From Fragilaria crotonensis (lineage: Eukaryota; Bacillariophyta; Fragilariophyceae; Fragilariales; Fragilariaceae): a stretch of 24,603 nucleotides of DNA. How positions within the stretch are numbered: position 1 is the first letter of the stretch; the number at the start of each line of letters is the position of its first letter. Under the pieces are notes generated by a model, which did no database searches, was not told where the DNA came from, and saw only the letters and a list, made by a program, of their open reading frames with translations. The translations under genes were made by a program, and so were the position numbers. Shown here piece after piece: positions 8,898-19,093 of the stretch. The stretch lies in assembly GCA_022925895.1 (NCBI GenBank), contig JAKSYS010000798.1, forward strand, positions 1-24,603, written 5' to 3'.

Positions 8898-9827
8898 ATG
8901 ATGAATCCTCGCCTCGCCGTTTTCCTCATGAAACGATCCCTGGTGCAGAAATCTCTTCAGAGGTCGCTCAATGCAGCGGCACCATCCAAGAGCATGAGGA
9001 TACATTCGTCTGCAAAAACGTCGCAGTCGTCCATATTGAATCTCGGTCACAGAACTAATATTGCTCAAGATTCCTCGGTCACTCCCCCATCCTTCGCGCA
9101 GCTTAAGACTTTGTTCATATCGTCGGCGATTCCCATGTTCGCCTTTGGTTTCATGGACAATTTGATTATGATTCAAGCCGGCGGATATATTGATGCGACG
9201 TTTGGGGCAGCTCTCGGCTTGGCCACTCTTGCAGCAGCCGCCATGGGACAAGTTGTGTCAGACGTAAGCGGGGTCATCTTTGGAAGTACCGTCGAGCGAT
9301 TGCTGCAACGATACAATATTGCCAAGAGCCCATGCTTGTCAAATGCACAACGTAAATTGCCCCTAGTCCGCAATGTAACCATGATTGCAATGGTGGTGGG
9401 AGTCACTTTTGGGTGTCTTCTAGGAGCTTCGTCTCTCCTATTTGTCGATTTACATGCCCATGAACGTCAAAAACGAACAGCTCAACTCAAGGACGTCATC
9501 AATGACATGGTTAATGAGGACGATTTGAGTGTGGCATGTCAACAATGCCATATTCATTTGACGGCCACAGGCACGTTCGACAAGATCGATAGCCCTACTG
9601 GACCGCAAATACGGCTATTATCAGAAGGGCCAGCCGCGAATTGTGCACGAGATCAAGTTGCACTGGTTGAAGAGAAGCGCATGTATGTTCCAATTGTCTC
9701 CAAGCAGCAAACGTTGGGTGTTCTGGAGTTTGTTGGCGATTCATTTTCGCGCGAGGATCAACGGACCGCTCGGATCATGGCGCGCCATGTAGCCATTTTT
9801 ATGGAGCGCTTAGCAGACAGTGATTGA
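8898..9827 (+). CDS. TMEM65-family mitochondrial membrane protein with GAF-like C-terminal domain
   Basis: 309 residues from the ATG at 8898; a longer reading from a TTG at 8778 is rejected. Residues 1-45 are basic, Ser-rich and free of acids, like a mitochondrial targeting peptide. Residues about 66-185 match the TMEM65 membrane domain: SSAIPMFAFGFMDNLIMIQAG, then IDATFGAALGLATLAAAAMGQVVSD, a hydrophilic loop, and VTMIAMVVGVTFGCLLGASSLLF, giving about three membrane spans. TMEM65 is an inner mitochondrial membrane protein in animals. Residues about 186-309 are extra and soluble. They contain an ending like that of GAF domains (YVPIVSKQQTLGVLEFV, then SREDQRTARIMARHVAIFMERL). A role in redox or ligand sensing would be inference; Cys at CQQCH and NCARD are noted. 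No intron is needed. Confidence 0.87.
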   Translation: MMNPRLAVFLMKRSLVQKSLQRSLNAAAPSKSMRIHSSAKTSQSSILNLGHRTNIAQDSSVTPPSFAQLKTLFISSAIPMFAFGFMDNLIMIQAGGYIDATFGAALGLATLAAAAMGQVVSDVSGVIFGSTVERLLQRYNIAKSPCLSNAQRKLPLVRNVTMIAMVVGVTFGCLLGASSLLFVDLHAHERQKRTAQLKDVINDMVNEDDLSVACQQCHIHLTATGTFDKIDSPTGPQIRLLSEGPAANCARDQVALVEEKRMYVPIVSKQQTLGVLEFVGDSFSREDQRTARIMARHVAIFMERLADSD

Positions 9828-12347
9828 ATCTGACAGCATTCAAGCATTAGTGAACATTGAACAGTGAGCGTATCTTAGAAAAATTTTGAGCTTTGGAAAT
9901 GTTCCCTTGACTCTAGTTCTGTTGACCCTCAGTGGCTTTTCCCGGGCGGAAGCCTCCCAAGGGTCGCATCTGTTGTGTTCTCCTCATACGGCGATTCAGC
10001 TTATTCACAACCGATTAAGTTTTTTCGGGATACAGAAACCCGCGCCCAGGCTCGCTCGAAGCCCGGTGGAACACGGAGATTTTGTGAGGTGGTAGATCGT
10101 GGATTTTCAACCATTGTTTCTACGTGGGCCTTCTTGGACTTAAGGCCCTCGAATGAGGATTATAAAATGTCCTGTTGTCAAGTCCTTCATTGTTGAAGCA
10201 TTTCTTTGTAATCTGAGGGCTTGCTTCTATGGCAATCAGACAGTGAATTTCTTTGACTGCGCTGTATGAAGCTGGATGAATGCTTATTGCTCATGGACAA
10301 TAATGTCAGTAGTAGCGTCTAGATAGTACAAATCAACATATTGGTGCTGTCGTATCGTAAAGCAATCCTGCGTTGTCACTAGTAGTATTTCTGTACTTTC
10401 CCACAATTTGCGAGTCAAGTTGATTGCCACCATTCTTCTACTACGATTGTAGAGGAGCCTCCTTAGTAGCTGCCATGTTCTCATCGTCAACATGCCTTGC
10501 ATTGTTGACAAAGGAATTGCATTGTTTCGGTTTGGAAAGACAATTCCATTCTTGATAACCCACGGGCTTTCACGGCATGATGCTGGACTACGAATTGAAA
10601 GACAAGCTCATGTAGCTTTTGCCTTGAATTCCCGTTGTTGCTTCTTTTGTTGCTCCAATAACAACATGATAGATGACCAATTCTTGAAGTGTGAATATGT
10701 GAGGTCAACTAAACTTTGATATCACTTCTCACCTTTATCTTCTTATCTCTGCTGTCATTGCTGTTGGTAGAATTACTGTTGGTGTCACCACCACTTGCAA
10801 TACAAAGGGTGACTCTGGTGGTGCCACTGCAACACTTCCTTGTGATGAAAAACTGCCTTTTATTACAAGGTGTATGCAAACCAAGGGATGAATTCAAAGT
10901 GCTTCAATCTTGCTCGGTCATCCACTTTCTTGGCTGCACCCAAGCTAGTACTTGACAATGTTTGATCCGCAATTACCAATCTACAATCTCATGTAGGTTG
11001 TCCAGCTCCCTTGAGATTGCCGCGGCATTCAGAGAAGTTATCCTTATTGGAAATGGAAATTGTCTTGAAGCTGCTTCATGAACGCCATTTACTCATCCAC
11101 AAACCCTTCCTCAATCGCATTGTTGCTGACACCAAACTTGCCAAACACCAAGTTTTCATCTGCGCCTTCTGTCAGGCTATGGGATCAAGCACAAAATCTC
11201 CGGCACGCCTCCCCACTTCCCCCAAAGAATGGGACAGAAAATGGCTGATCGACCATGAGGAGCCAACAGACCAATATCTTTATCCATTCCCTTGTGCTGG
11301 TACCTTGCGTAGGAAAGGAAGGATGGTGATACCCTCGCCTTGGTCAACAACCAAAACTGATGTGATAAGCTGCCACCTGAGCCTCTGTCTGTCTCTGTTT
11401 TTCGTGGCACTTCACACAACACTGCTGGTATCACCACTAGATTGGCAACGGAATCCTTCAAAAAAATCTTGAAGAGAGGCACTTCAACTTTGCCAACAAT
11501 GTCATCCATGTGACAAACATGTGTGGTTGTTGATTGTGGAAAGGGAGCATTATCAGCATGGAACAATGATTCAGGAGTCATGAGTCAGCTTTTTCCCACC
11601 CTTACAGAATTCAACGCAGTCTTTCACAAATGGGAATCTATGCAGGCTGACGTAAAGGTATTGTTTTTGGCACGCAATAGATAAAGTGTGATTATTTCCT
11701 GCAGACTTTATTGTCCAATTATAAGTTGTGCTGCATGGACAAGCTTGATGTTCCGGTAGTAGGTTAGACCTCTGCTGGGATTCTTCCAAGCTATAGTACC
11801 TGCCAGGCTCCATGCCAGTGGTTGCCGAGGAAAGATAAGCACTGAGAACCACATCAGTGCTAAGAACAAGGTTGTCTTCTTCTGAATAATGACATAAGGG
11901 CTTATGCCTTAGAGTCCAGGAGAGTGAAGGAATCAAATTGCTAATGGGAGGTGAGTCACATTTTAGCATTGGCTTTGTGAACCCCATCAACTGCTGTAAA
12001 TGCTAAACGTCCCATGCAAAACATACAAATTGTTCCAGTATGCTTCCCCTCAAAACCCTAGTTCTACCCACAGAGATTCAACCGCATTGAACATGATTAC
12101 AATGCAACAGGTAAATCTGCATTGGTGCAACTATTGAGTAAAACCATGTTGCCATAGTTCTTGTTACAGGACCAGACAAATGGGAGATATGCTGGCATCA
12201 AGACTTCACTGTCATTATCAAAGGTATGATTGATCCCACAAAGCACCAATTTTATAAACTTTTAAAATGTTGATCTAATCAGAACATTAGTTTAAATCTT
12301 CATTCACTTTTTTCTCAGCACTATAAAACCTGAGTAACGAAGTGCTG
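9828..12347. other. 2.5-kb region without a convincing gene
   Basis: Only short frames occur here, on both strands, none with recognisable domains or credible starts. Plus-strand stretches around 11011-11472 (CAFCQAMGSS, KEWDRKWLIDHEEPTDQYL) and minus-strand stretches around 10284-10511 and 11571-11990 (TTGMEPGRYYSLEESQ) look slightly protein-like and may be old transposon debris. I could not join or name them. No tRNA-like cloverleaf was seen. Confidence 0.45.
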
Positions 12348-12520
12348 AGTAGTACTGGGTATCGCAATTGGCAATACTCCAGATTCTGTGAAGTACACAA
12401 CCAGATACTCCGGAGAATCCGCCGGTAGTTTGTACTTAGTACTCCAAGTGCAACGTACTCGAGATCCAGTACTTGTCCATAGGTGGTCCATTATCCATGA
12501 CTGTACCGTATCATACAATC
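12348..12520. repeat. GTAC/GTACT-rich block
   Basis: A looser version of the other GTAC-rich blocks (AGTACTGGG, AAGTACACAAC, TTAGTACTCC, CGTACTCGAG, CCAGTACTTG), about six GTAC in 170 bases. Intergenic. Confidence 0.55.
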
Positions 12521-13730
12521 ATACCTATTACTACAGTAGCATTACCTTGGAAATGCAACCGGTGTTGAAGTAAGACTGGTAATTATCTAATTCTACTAGA
12601 GAAGGGGCAGTTCTTAATGATTTTTGGCATTTGCATGGGGGGCATAACAACTCCAAAGAATTGTACCAGCACTTTGGGACAAAGTACAACATCTGTTGTA
12701 CACGTGGTGAAATACAAACTTGCATTTTATACGGAAATAAGAATGCACCCTGAGGTTCTCTTTTGTATATTTGTAGTACATTTGTCCCCACAACAAGACT
12801 TGTTCTTGTCATGGTAATTGTCCCCTTGGTGGTGAAAGGTGGAAGCGAGTACTATCCTCATAAAAATGTGCATACTATGGAAGTGTTGAATGCTTATTAC
12901 TCTGAATGTGTTGTGCTATCTGAATATGATGACATCATCCTGAGCTGGCAGAAGATGCAAACCCAAGTTTTGGCAATGGAATTGTTGGCAGGACAAAAGA
13001 CCAATTTTGTATTCCACGCCAAATTGTGGTATGGTGTGAAGAGTGACGAGAACCAAAGGAAACCCTACTAGTAGCCCTAGCATGCCAGTTAATGCCCTCA
13101 CCAAGCATGATGCTGTCAAGAACAAGATGGAGGTGGAGGCAAGGATACAAGGGGTGGATTTGCAAGAATGGACTGCCTGTGTTTCTTGGTCAGGAATTTG
13201 TTGTCACGCATGACCTTCTTAGAATGATAAATTTTTTATCTGCATGCCAAAGGGGCAATGATACACATAAAATTTTCTTAAAAGGCATCATATATCAGCA
13301 TTGTCAAACTTTCAATGACTCCATGCTATTTGTATTGGAACAGATTCAAACTTCATGACACAAAATGCTCCAAAAATGTGTAGATGTGGGTGACAAATGA
13401 GGTGCACAATGTTTCAAATTTGTTAGGCAGGGTTCATCAATTCCATGTACTTTGTTCTTTCTCTCTTGCTTTGTGGCTTGAGTAGATTTGAAATTGAATC
13501 TGACAGCAAATAATTTGCTGCACTTCTTTGAAGAAGTGACAATAGATGTGTTCCAAATGACGGACTCAAGTTAAGACCATAAGAACTCAAGCTGCATTTA
13601 CTGTTATGTTCAGGCGCATGGTATTCAAAGGTGAAAGTGAAGGCAAAACAGGATGTGAAGTGTCAAGCATGCTGGGGGATGTCACAGTATTGGAAAATAT
13701 GCTACTACCTTCTTCCCTCAAAGATGTTGA
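12521..13730. other. Region with weak coding remnants
   Basis: Plus-strand frames near 12830-13071 (EYDDIILSWQKMQTQVLAMELL) and 13590-13727 (RTQAAFTVMFRRMVFKG, ending just before the remnant at 13731) read like eroded protein sequence, but stops and frame changes intervene. They may be upstream parts of the gene remnant that follows. No family can be assigned. Confidence 0.35.
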
Positions 13731-13983
13731 GTGACCAAGGATGAGGAAGATATCATGGGACAATGGAAGGGAGCAACTAGAGTAGTACCTGATATGTATG
13801 ATGACATACGACATCATTACCAAGATGCAAAGGTTGCTCAGAGTTTGTGTGGAGGTCGTCCTTGCTTTCATGTGCCTGACCCAACACTCAATGCAACCAT
13901 GATGAACACGTGCATACTGAGTCTCATCATTCCAAACATGAGGAAGTAAATGCCAGATTAGCATGTCTTGCATTTGGTATGCA
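13731..13983 (+). pseudogene. Left part of a split gene remnant
   Basis: An open stretch starting VTKDEEDIMGQWKGATRV, with VPDMYDDIRHHYQDAKVAQS and LCGGRPCFHVPD, ending LSLIIPN. It resembles, from memory, a large diatom family with PYPDAKVAxxLCxGGPC and a following VxPN motif that I associate with Crypton/tyrosine-recombinase-type proteins. The assignment is uncertain. At 13935-13940 the frame must shift by one base to continue as EEVNARLACLAFGMH. That reading runs into the TGCA at the end of the 1,435-bp transposon and continues on its far side at 15423. Confidence 0.5.
13980..13983. repeat. Target-site duplication TGCA, left copy
   Basis: TGCA directly precedes the left inverted repeat, and the identical TGCA at 15419-15422 directly follows the right one. 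Because TGCA is a palindrome, it could also be read as part of the inverted repeat. The reading-frame argument in the findings supports a duplication. Confidence 0.7.
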
Positions 13984-14744
13984 TATTATCCGGATGAAAA
14001 ATGTACTTTTTGTACTTTGTACTTTCAAAGTACAAAGGACAAAAAGTACAATGGGCCTCAACCGGATGCCGTATATATGAAATGTGACTTTTGCAATTTC
14101 ATTGTGAAAGACGTTTTGGGGTTCACCATCCGAAATCCCCTTTAAATCAGAAGGAGTTTTACTTACGTCGTTGAAACCTACATGGAAATCGGTACACTAC
14201 AAATACTTAATTGATTATAATCTAAGTAAAGGATATTTACTCCACGCAGACGGATTGCAAACCTAGCAAAAGTTCAAGAGACGAGCTACACAATGAAGGA
14301 AACGAGGCTTACTTAAGCAATAGCAGTCTAAATAAGTTTCAATTCAATAAATCATAAACGTAAAAAAGGATTTAAAACTTAGGGCAACACTTTTTAGGTA
14401 ATGAATCCTAACTACATATTTAGCTACATGCATGAAATGTAAATAGAAAGCAAGAAGTAGCGTACAGTGTACACACAAAATAATTTATAGGAGTACTTGT
14501 GCTTGAGTTTTGGTACAAAATGATTAGAAACATGGAAGAAGGAGTCGATCCCTGTCAAGAAGGGCAACACCATGTTGATCAATTGAATGTGTAGAGGATG
14601 GATACTACTCAACAACAATGGATATTGAAAAGAAACAATGCTTGATACAAGGATGGCAACAATGACTACGATGGCAGTGCCTTGCAAACGAAGACAAATA
14701 AATAAAACGATTGACAAAGGCAGAGACAAATTGACGACAAAAAA

Positions 14745-14840
14745 CAACGATCGATTGATTGATCGAACGAAACGACTATCGATCAATTGCTCTTTAAAAA
14801 TGTCGATCAATCAATTGATCATGCAAAATGACAATCAATC
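14745..14840. repeat. GATCAAT/ATTGATC cluster inside the transposon
   Basis: Short self-complementary words CGATCGATTGATTGATCG, TATCGATCAATTG and CGATCAATCAATTGATC occur within 95 bases, followed by ACAATCAATC. It could be a subterminal binding cluster or simple low-complexity sequence. Confidence 0.5.
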
Positions 14841-15229
14841 AAAAGCAGTCTAGGGCATAACAATGTTATGTCCAGAATGAGCGAGACCATGAATGACAAC
14901 GAATATAAAACTAAAATGATAATGATCATCCATTGAATATTCTTTGACCGCAACGACGAAAACGACTTACATCAGCAATGATGACGAAACCAAATTGACA
15001 ATCATCGATTGCACAATGGCAACAGAAGCAGCAATGAAGATGTAGTAGACAAGGTTACATGACACTAAATCAAATGGGCATGATGCAAAGTTTTTTTGTG
15101 TTGTACATATCGTAGGACAGAATGAGAACAAGTCACAGCCTACAGGCTGCAGTGTGCCGGCGCATGATAAATCACAGTGCCTATTTCATTCTTCAAACCG
15201 ACAGCACACAGCACACCCCATATCTCGAA

Positions 15230-15402
15230 AAAAGTACAAAAAGTACAATCCGGGTTCGCCTAACATCGACAATGTTATTGAAAATGTTATTGTCTTTTTG
15301 TACTTTTGAAAGTACAAAACCCGGAAACAAAAGTACATTGTTTCCGGGTTTAAGTTCCGGGTTTTGTACTTTTGAAAGTACAAAAGTACAATAAAGTACA
15401 AA
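15230..15402. repeat. Right subterminal GTACTTT hairpins of the transposon
   Basis: Repeated TTTTGTACTTTTGAAAGTAC hairpin units with CCCGG or CCGGG borders, twice in direct orientation (about 15296-15325 and 15357-15388). One opposite-oriented CCCGGAAACA / TGTTTCCGGG stem lies between them. The left subterminal zone (14001-14050) has a single such hairpin. Confidence 0.75.
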
Positions 15403-15418
15403 TTTCATCCGGATAATA

Positions 15419-15510
15419 TGCACCCTAAGGCATTGTTGTGGTTGATTTTTTCTCTGGTTCTTGTTATGTTGCCAGGCAGTAGTGAGACATTTTTTGCGCA
15501 GGTCATCTAG
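15419..15510 (+). pseudogene. Right part of the split gene remnant
   Basis: After the right TGCA, the frame reads H-PKALLWLIFSLVLVMLPG and SSETFFAQVI to a TAG at 15508-15510. Joined to the left side with one TGCA kept, codons run GGT ATG CA|C CCT AAG without a break. The ALLWxIF...LLPG pattern fits the end of the family suspected for the left half. The family assignment is from memory and uncertain. Confidence 0.5.
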
Positions 15511-16351
15511 CAACATATTCATACACTACACTCTACACTATGACTTCGATTTTTATGCATAGTGGTGAATAGTTGTTCCTATGCATAATCTTATTTGGAT
15601 GGGTACTGTAGTAAATTTTTGCGTGGCCACCTTGGCTCAGGAGTTATCTTCGACCAAAATATGCTGTAATGTTTTAATTTTTTTTTGCACAAACAATTTC
15701 CAGACAACAATTGCTCTTCCTCTACACAGCGTGCATCCAAAAACATGACGTACGGAGTACGGAGTACTACGGTACGGGGTACTGCTTGTACAAAATACAA
15801 TACACCCAATACCTCGCTGTCCTCTGCGTTCTGCGTGTATCTTGGGGGCACGATCGGGATCGTGAAATCGTGGCATCGGTTTACGACTTACGACGTCCTT
15901 ATCGTGTAATCCCAAGAGACCTGGTTCTGTAACATGAGAATAAACACTCTTGAATAATGGGAATACTTCAATTCAAAGTTTAACCACCATTTACCGTCTA
16001 TTCCGCGGGTTTCAGGCAAGGCTGCCGGCGAAGGTTTGAAAGTAGTTGTTCTTCATAGTATCGAATAATGATTGATCATACATGTTTTATTTCAGCCCTC
16101 TCAAATAAATCGCATACAAGGATGTATAATCAATTGTCAGAGGAGGTAGTCCGATTCGTTTCCATGTGTGTCCCCTTCTTGCACGATATACACAAGTGAA
16201 ACAACTGATCACCAAACCTCGCTAATCGGGCCGATTTGTGCACTCCTTTGTTCTCACCGCAACTCAAAGTCTACCATTACTACCAGTCAGGTAATTAACT
16301 CTCCGATCAAGCCTCTTTTCTGGCCAAGCCAATTGCACCTGCCGCCGTACA
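15511..16351. other. Intergenic / upstream region of coiled-coil gene
   Basis: It contains a dense GTAC cluster at 15750-15800 (ACGTACGGAGTACGGAGTAC and following, about six GTAC in 50 bases), some 560-600 bp upstream of the next start codon. I see no gene. CAG followed by GTAATT near 16290 could be a splice donor of an untranslated exon, which is speculative. Confidence 0.45.
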
Positions 16352-19093
16352 ATGGCCAAGTTCATGGGCGTCATAGCTAACAGAACCATTGGGGGTGACT
16401 CGACCGCCGTACAAGCTCTAATGGAAGAATGCGCCTTTCTTCGTCAACGTGTGAAGGAACTAGACGATGACCAAGGTTCAGGCAGTGAAAAGACAGTCAA
16501 CACCGAGGCAGATTCTGACGATCAACTGGAAGTAGTCGCTCTAAGGAAGGAACTGAACAAGGTCGAGAATGAAAAGGCGACAATGGAGTTGGACTTCATG
16601 AATCAGCTGTCACAAATAGCAAGAGAGAACGCTGACAAAGTCGAAGCACTTCAGAAACAACTTGAACAAAGCAAGAATCATCTGACCGCTGGCGAATCTC
16701 CTATTCCTCAGCATCAAAAGACAGATGAAGTTGAACAACTTAAAGATGACCTTAAGGCGGCTGACAAGGAGCTCCAAGTGACTCGGAAAGATGTGGACGA
16801 TCTGTACAAAAAGGTGGATAGGCTAGAGAACCAGAAGGCTGCTCTCGTGGTCCAACTCACAGAATTGCAACTCCAGGTTGATAATGGTTCCAAGGTCATT
16901 TCGTCGCTCAATGATGCCATGGGAGAGAGCGACAAACACTTTCAAAACAAAATCGAGAAGTTAGAAGGCGAACTTTCTCAGAAGAACGCACTCATCGCGA
17001 AGCAAAACGACGATTTAGAGAAGATGAGCGAAAAAGTGACCCGGATCGGGGGTCAGAAAACCATGCTTTTGGAAGAGATCACTGACCTTCGTATGCAGCT
17101 CGATCGCAACGACGATGCTTCGAAGGCGATGAAGAAGAAGCTTGATGAGCTGAATTCGGTACAAAACGGTCAGGAGGAGTCTTCTAGAATTGGCTTTCTC
17201 AAGCAAGCTGCAATGAATGCCGAAGAAAAGTCAGAAGAGATCCAGGCCCAGATGTCTTCGCTTGAAAACGAAATGCGATCAGTCACGAAGTCATACAAAG
17301 ACGACATCTGTCGCCTGGAAGAGGCGGTCGCACTAAAGGAGACTGAGTGTGAACGCTTGCAAAAAATACTTCGTGACAAGGATCTTGAGATAAAGAAACT
17401 CAAGGATCATAAGAGTGAATCAGAAAATGCTCAAAAGGGACTCGAGCTCAAGCTGGAAGAAAATGTGCGTTCTATTGCAGACCTCAAACAACAGCTTGTA
17501 ACTCAAGGCCTCCAGCGCGTCTCCCAGGAAAAGGAGCTCATCGCGAGCTACGCAACGGAGGGTGAAAACACTAAAGACCAGCTGGCTGAACTGAAACGAC
17601 AATTCAAGAGTCTCGAGAAGAAGCTTGCCTTCGAGACAGACACAAACACAAAACTTAAGGCCCAACTGTTCGAGGCAAAGAAGCATCGGCCGCCTCCGGT
17701 ATCAACTACGTCCAGACGAGACCCTGCCCCTCCCCTTGAATCAAACAAACCAACCATTTCTCCAGCATCATTGCTGTACAGAAACCGATCGGAAAGTTTG
17801 TCGTCCTGTGATGGTCATCCTGGATTATCACCAACGTATTCAACAGTCTCCGGCCCTCCCTCAAATCGAAGCGTCAAAGCCCTCGCTGCGTGCTTTGAAA
17901 CAAACAAAATTGGCAAGAAGCCTGACAGCCCTGTCCTCGCGCAGGTGTCGGTCTTTCCATTCCCCGAACCCGAAGCAGAAGTCCCTGAGGGACCTGATAT
18001 TGAAGGCTTTCGACGCCAGATAAACGATCTCGAGAGCCAGCTCGACGAGGCCAAGAGTCACAACGACTTCCTTCAGGAAAAGTTGCACAAACAATGCGAA
18101 CAGGTGGCTGAGCTGCACGCAGAGATTGCATTATTGAATGCGACGAGGGCATCAATTCAAGAGTCTTCGAGAAAGGAGGTGGAGCAAGCGAGAGTTGAGA
18201 AAAAGGCAACCATCGACAGACTCGAGCAGGACCTGGTCACGGTCCGAAAACAGCTTGAGGTCGAGTCTAAGTTGGTCGAGAAGTTGCAAAATGAGGTTCG
18301 TGAGATGACTTCTGAACGCCTGGCGTACGAAGAGTGCACAATGGATGCATTCGAGAAGCAAAAGGTGAAGGGTCAGAAGAACCATCAGTCCGAACTCAAC
18401 AGCTTGAGGAATGACCTTACGAACGCGCAAATGAAGCTTGCTTCTATGGAAAAGGAACACCAGAAGCAAGTCAAGGAGTTGGAGGAGACCATAGAAGACA
18501 TTAACGTGGAGTGCGATAAGGAACTTGAGGAAAAATCAGGAGAAGTTGATATGTTCAAACACATGTACGAGCAACAGCTCGACATGGTTACCAAGTTGGA
18601 AAAGGAAAGGTCTCAGCTATGTGAGCAAATGAAGATCATATCCAACAGCCGCAGAGAGGAGATAGATGAAATGCAGGCCGACCTCATGGACAAGTCTGCT
18701 GCTGTCAAGAATCTGCAGAGAGCGCTGCAGACTGTTGAAATGCAGGTGGAGCATCAGACGAACAACACGAAGGAACTGGAATATCTTCGAGAAAGGGTGA
18801 GTGAGCTCGAGAAGGAGCGAGTGCCCAAGGGAACTGCTAAACACCTGAAAGCCTTCGAAATGGAGAAGCTTGAGGAGGAAAATCGCAAGTTGAAGGATCA
18901 AGTACGCAGCATAACTGTTGAGCGGCGTGGCCTACAAGAGAAACTGAAAGCAGTGATTGATGACCACAACGCACTGCGAACTCAACCTCAAGTACTAAGG
19001 GAGCGAAATGAAAAGCTGAAGAAAGAACTCGCTCGATTGTCGAAGAAGTTAAGTAGTTTTGAGAGTGGAGGCACCAGTCGAATCGCCATTTAG
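16352..19093 (+). CDS. Large coiled-coil protein (913 aa)
   Basis: One uninterrupted ATG-initiated exon of 913 residues. Residues about 18-443 and 550-905 are almost continuous heptad-type coiled coil, rich in Glu, Lys, Gln and Leu (for example VEQLKDDLKAADKELQVTRK). Between them, about 445-550, is a proline/serine-rich flexible hinge (HRPPPVSTTSRRDPAPP). It includes the less random motif SVKALAACFETNKIGKK at 507-523. There is no motor head, membrane span or signal peptide. The architecture suits a dimeric cytoskeletal, centrosomal, golgin-like or vesicle-tethering protein. Coiled coils match many families by composition, so I give no name. It is convergent with ClpB, with 390 bp between stops. 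Confidence 0.88.
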   Translation: MAKFMGVIANRTIGGDSTAVQALMEECAFLRQRVKELDDDQGSGSEKTVNTEADSDDQLEVVALRKELNKVENEKATMELDFMNQLSQIARENADKVEALQKQLEQSKNHLTAGESPIPQHQKTDEVEQLKDDLKAADKELQVTRKDVDDLYKKVDRLENQKAALVVQLTELQLQVDNGSKVISSLNDAMGESDKHFQNKIEKLEGELSQKNALIAKQNDDLEKMSEKVTRIGGQKTMLLEEITDLRMQLDRNDDASKAMKKKLDELNSVQNGQEESSRIGFLKQAAMNAEEKSEEIQAQMSSLENEMRSVTKSYKDDICRLEEAVALKETECERLQKILRDKDLEIKKLKDHKSESENAQKGLELKLEENVRSIADLKQQLVTQGLQRVSQEKELIASYATEGENTKDQLAELKRQFKSLEKKLAFETDTNTKLKAQLFEAKKHRPPPVSTTSRRDPAPPLESNKPTISPASLLYRNRSESLSSCDGHPGLSPTYSTVSGPPSNRSVKALAACFETNKIGKKPDSPVLAQVSVFPFPEPEAEVPEGPDIEGFRRQINDLESQLDEAKSHNDFLQEKLHKQCEQVAELHAEIALLNATRASIQESSRKEVEQARVEKKATIDRLEQDLVTVRKQLEVESKLVEKLQNEVREMTSERLAYEECTMDAFEKQKVKGQKNHQSELNSLRNDLTNAQMKLASMEKEHQKQVKELEETIEDINVECDKELEEKSGEVDMFKHMYEQQLDMVTKLEKERSQLCEQMKIISNSRREEIDEMQADLMDKSAAVKNLQRALQTVEMQVEHQTNNTKELEYLRERVSELEKERVPKGTAKHLKAFEMEKLEEENRKLKDQVRSITVERRGLQEKLKAVIDDHNALRTQPQVLRERNEKLKKELARLSKKLSSFESGGTSRIAI

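Larger units (their letters stand above)
13984..15418. mobile_element. Non-autonomous DNA transposon, 1,435 bp, TATTATCCGGATGAAA ends
   Basis: The ends are exact 16-bp inverted repeats, TATTATCCGGATGAAA at 13984-13999 and its complement at 15403-15418. They continue imperfectly through a GTACTTT-rich hairpin zone on each side (to about 14050, and from about 15230). The flanking TGCA on both sides is the inferred target duplication. The interior is AT-rich and has no credible transposase. Frames such as 14424-14810 (-) are leucine/isoleucine-rich by composition only. Subterminal sequence on the right includes two copies of a CGGGTTTTGTACTTTTGAAA block. The element interrupts an older coding remnant. 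It must have been moved by an enzyme encoded elsewhere. Confidence 0.85.

Noticed and set aside
14424..14810. Minus-strand hydrophobic frame of 128 residues inside the transposon
   Set aside because: Its Leu/Ile/Phe content follows from AT-rich sequence. There is no recognisable family, and it would be odd as a lone membrane protein in a non-autonomous element.
13982..15420. TA target-site duplication (mariner type) for the 1,435-bp element
   Set aside because: TA also fits the ends, but then the outer TGCA symmetry would be coincidental. The TGCA reading restores a coding frame.
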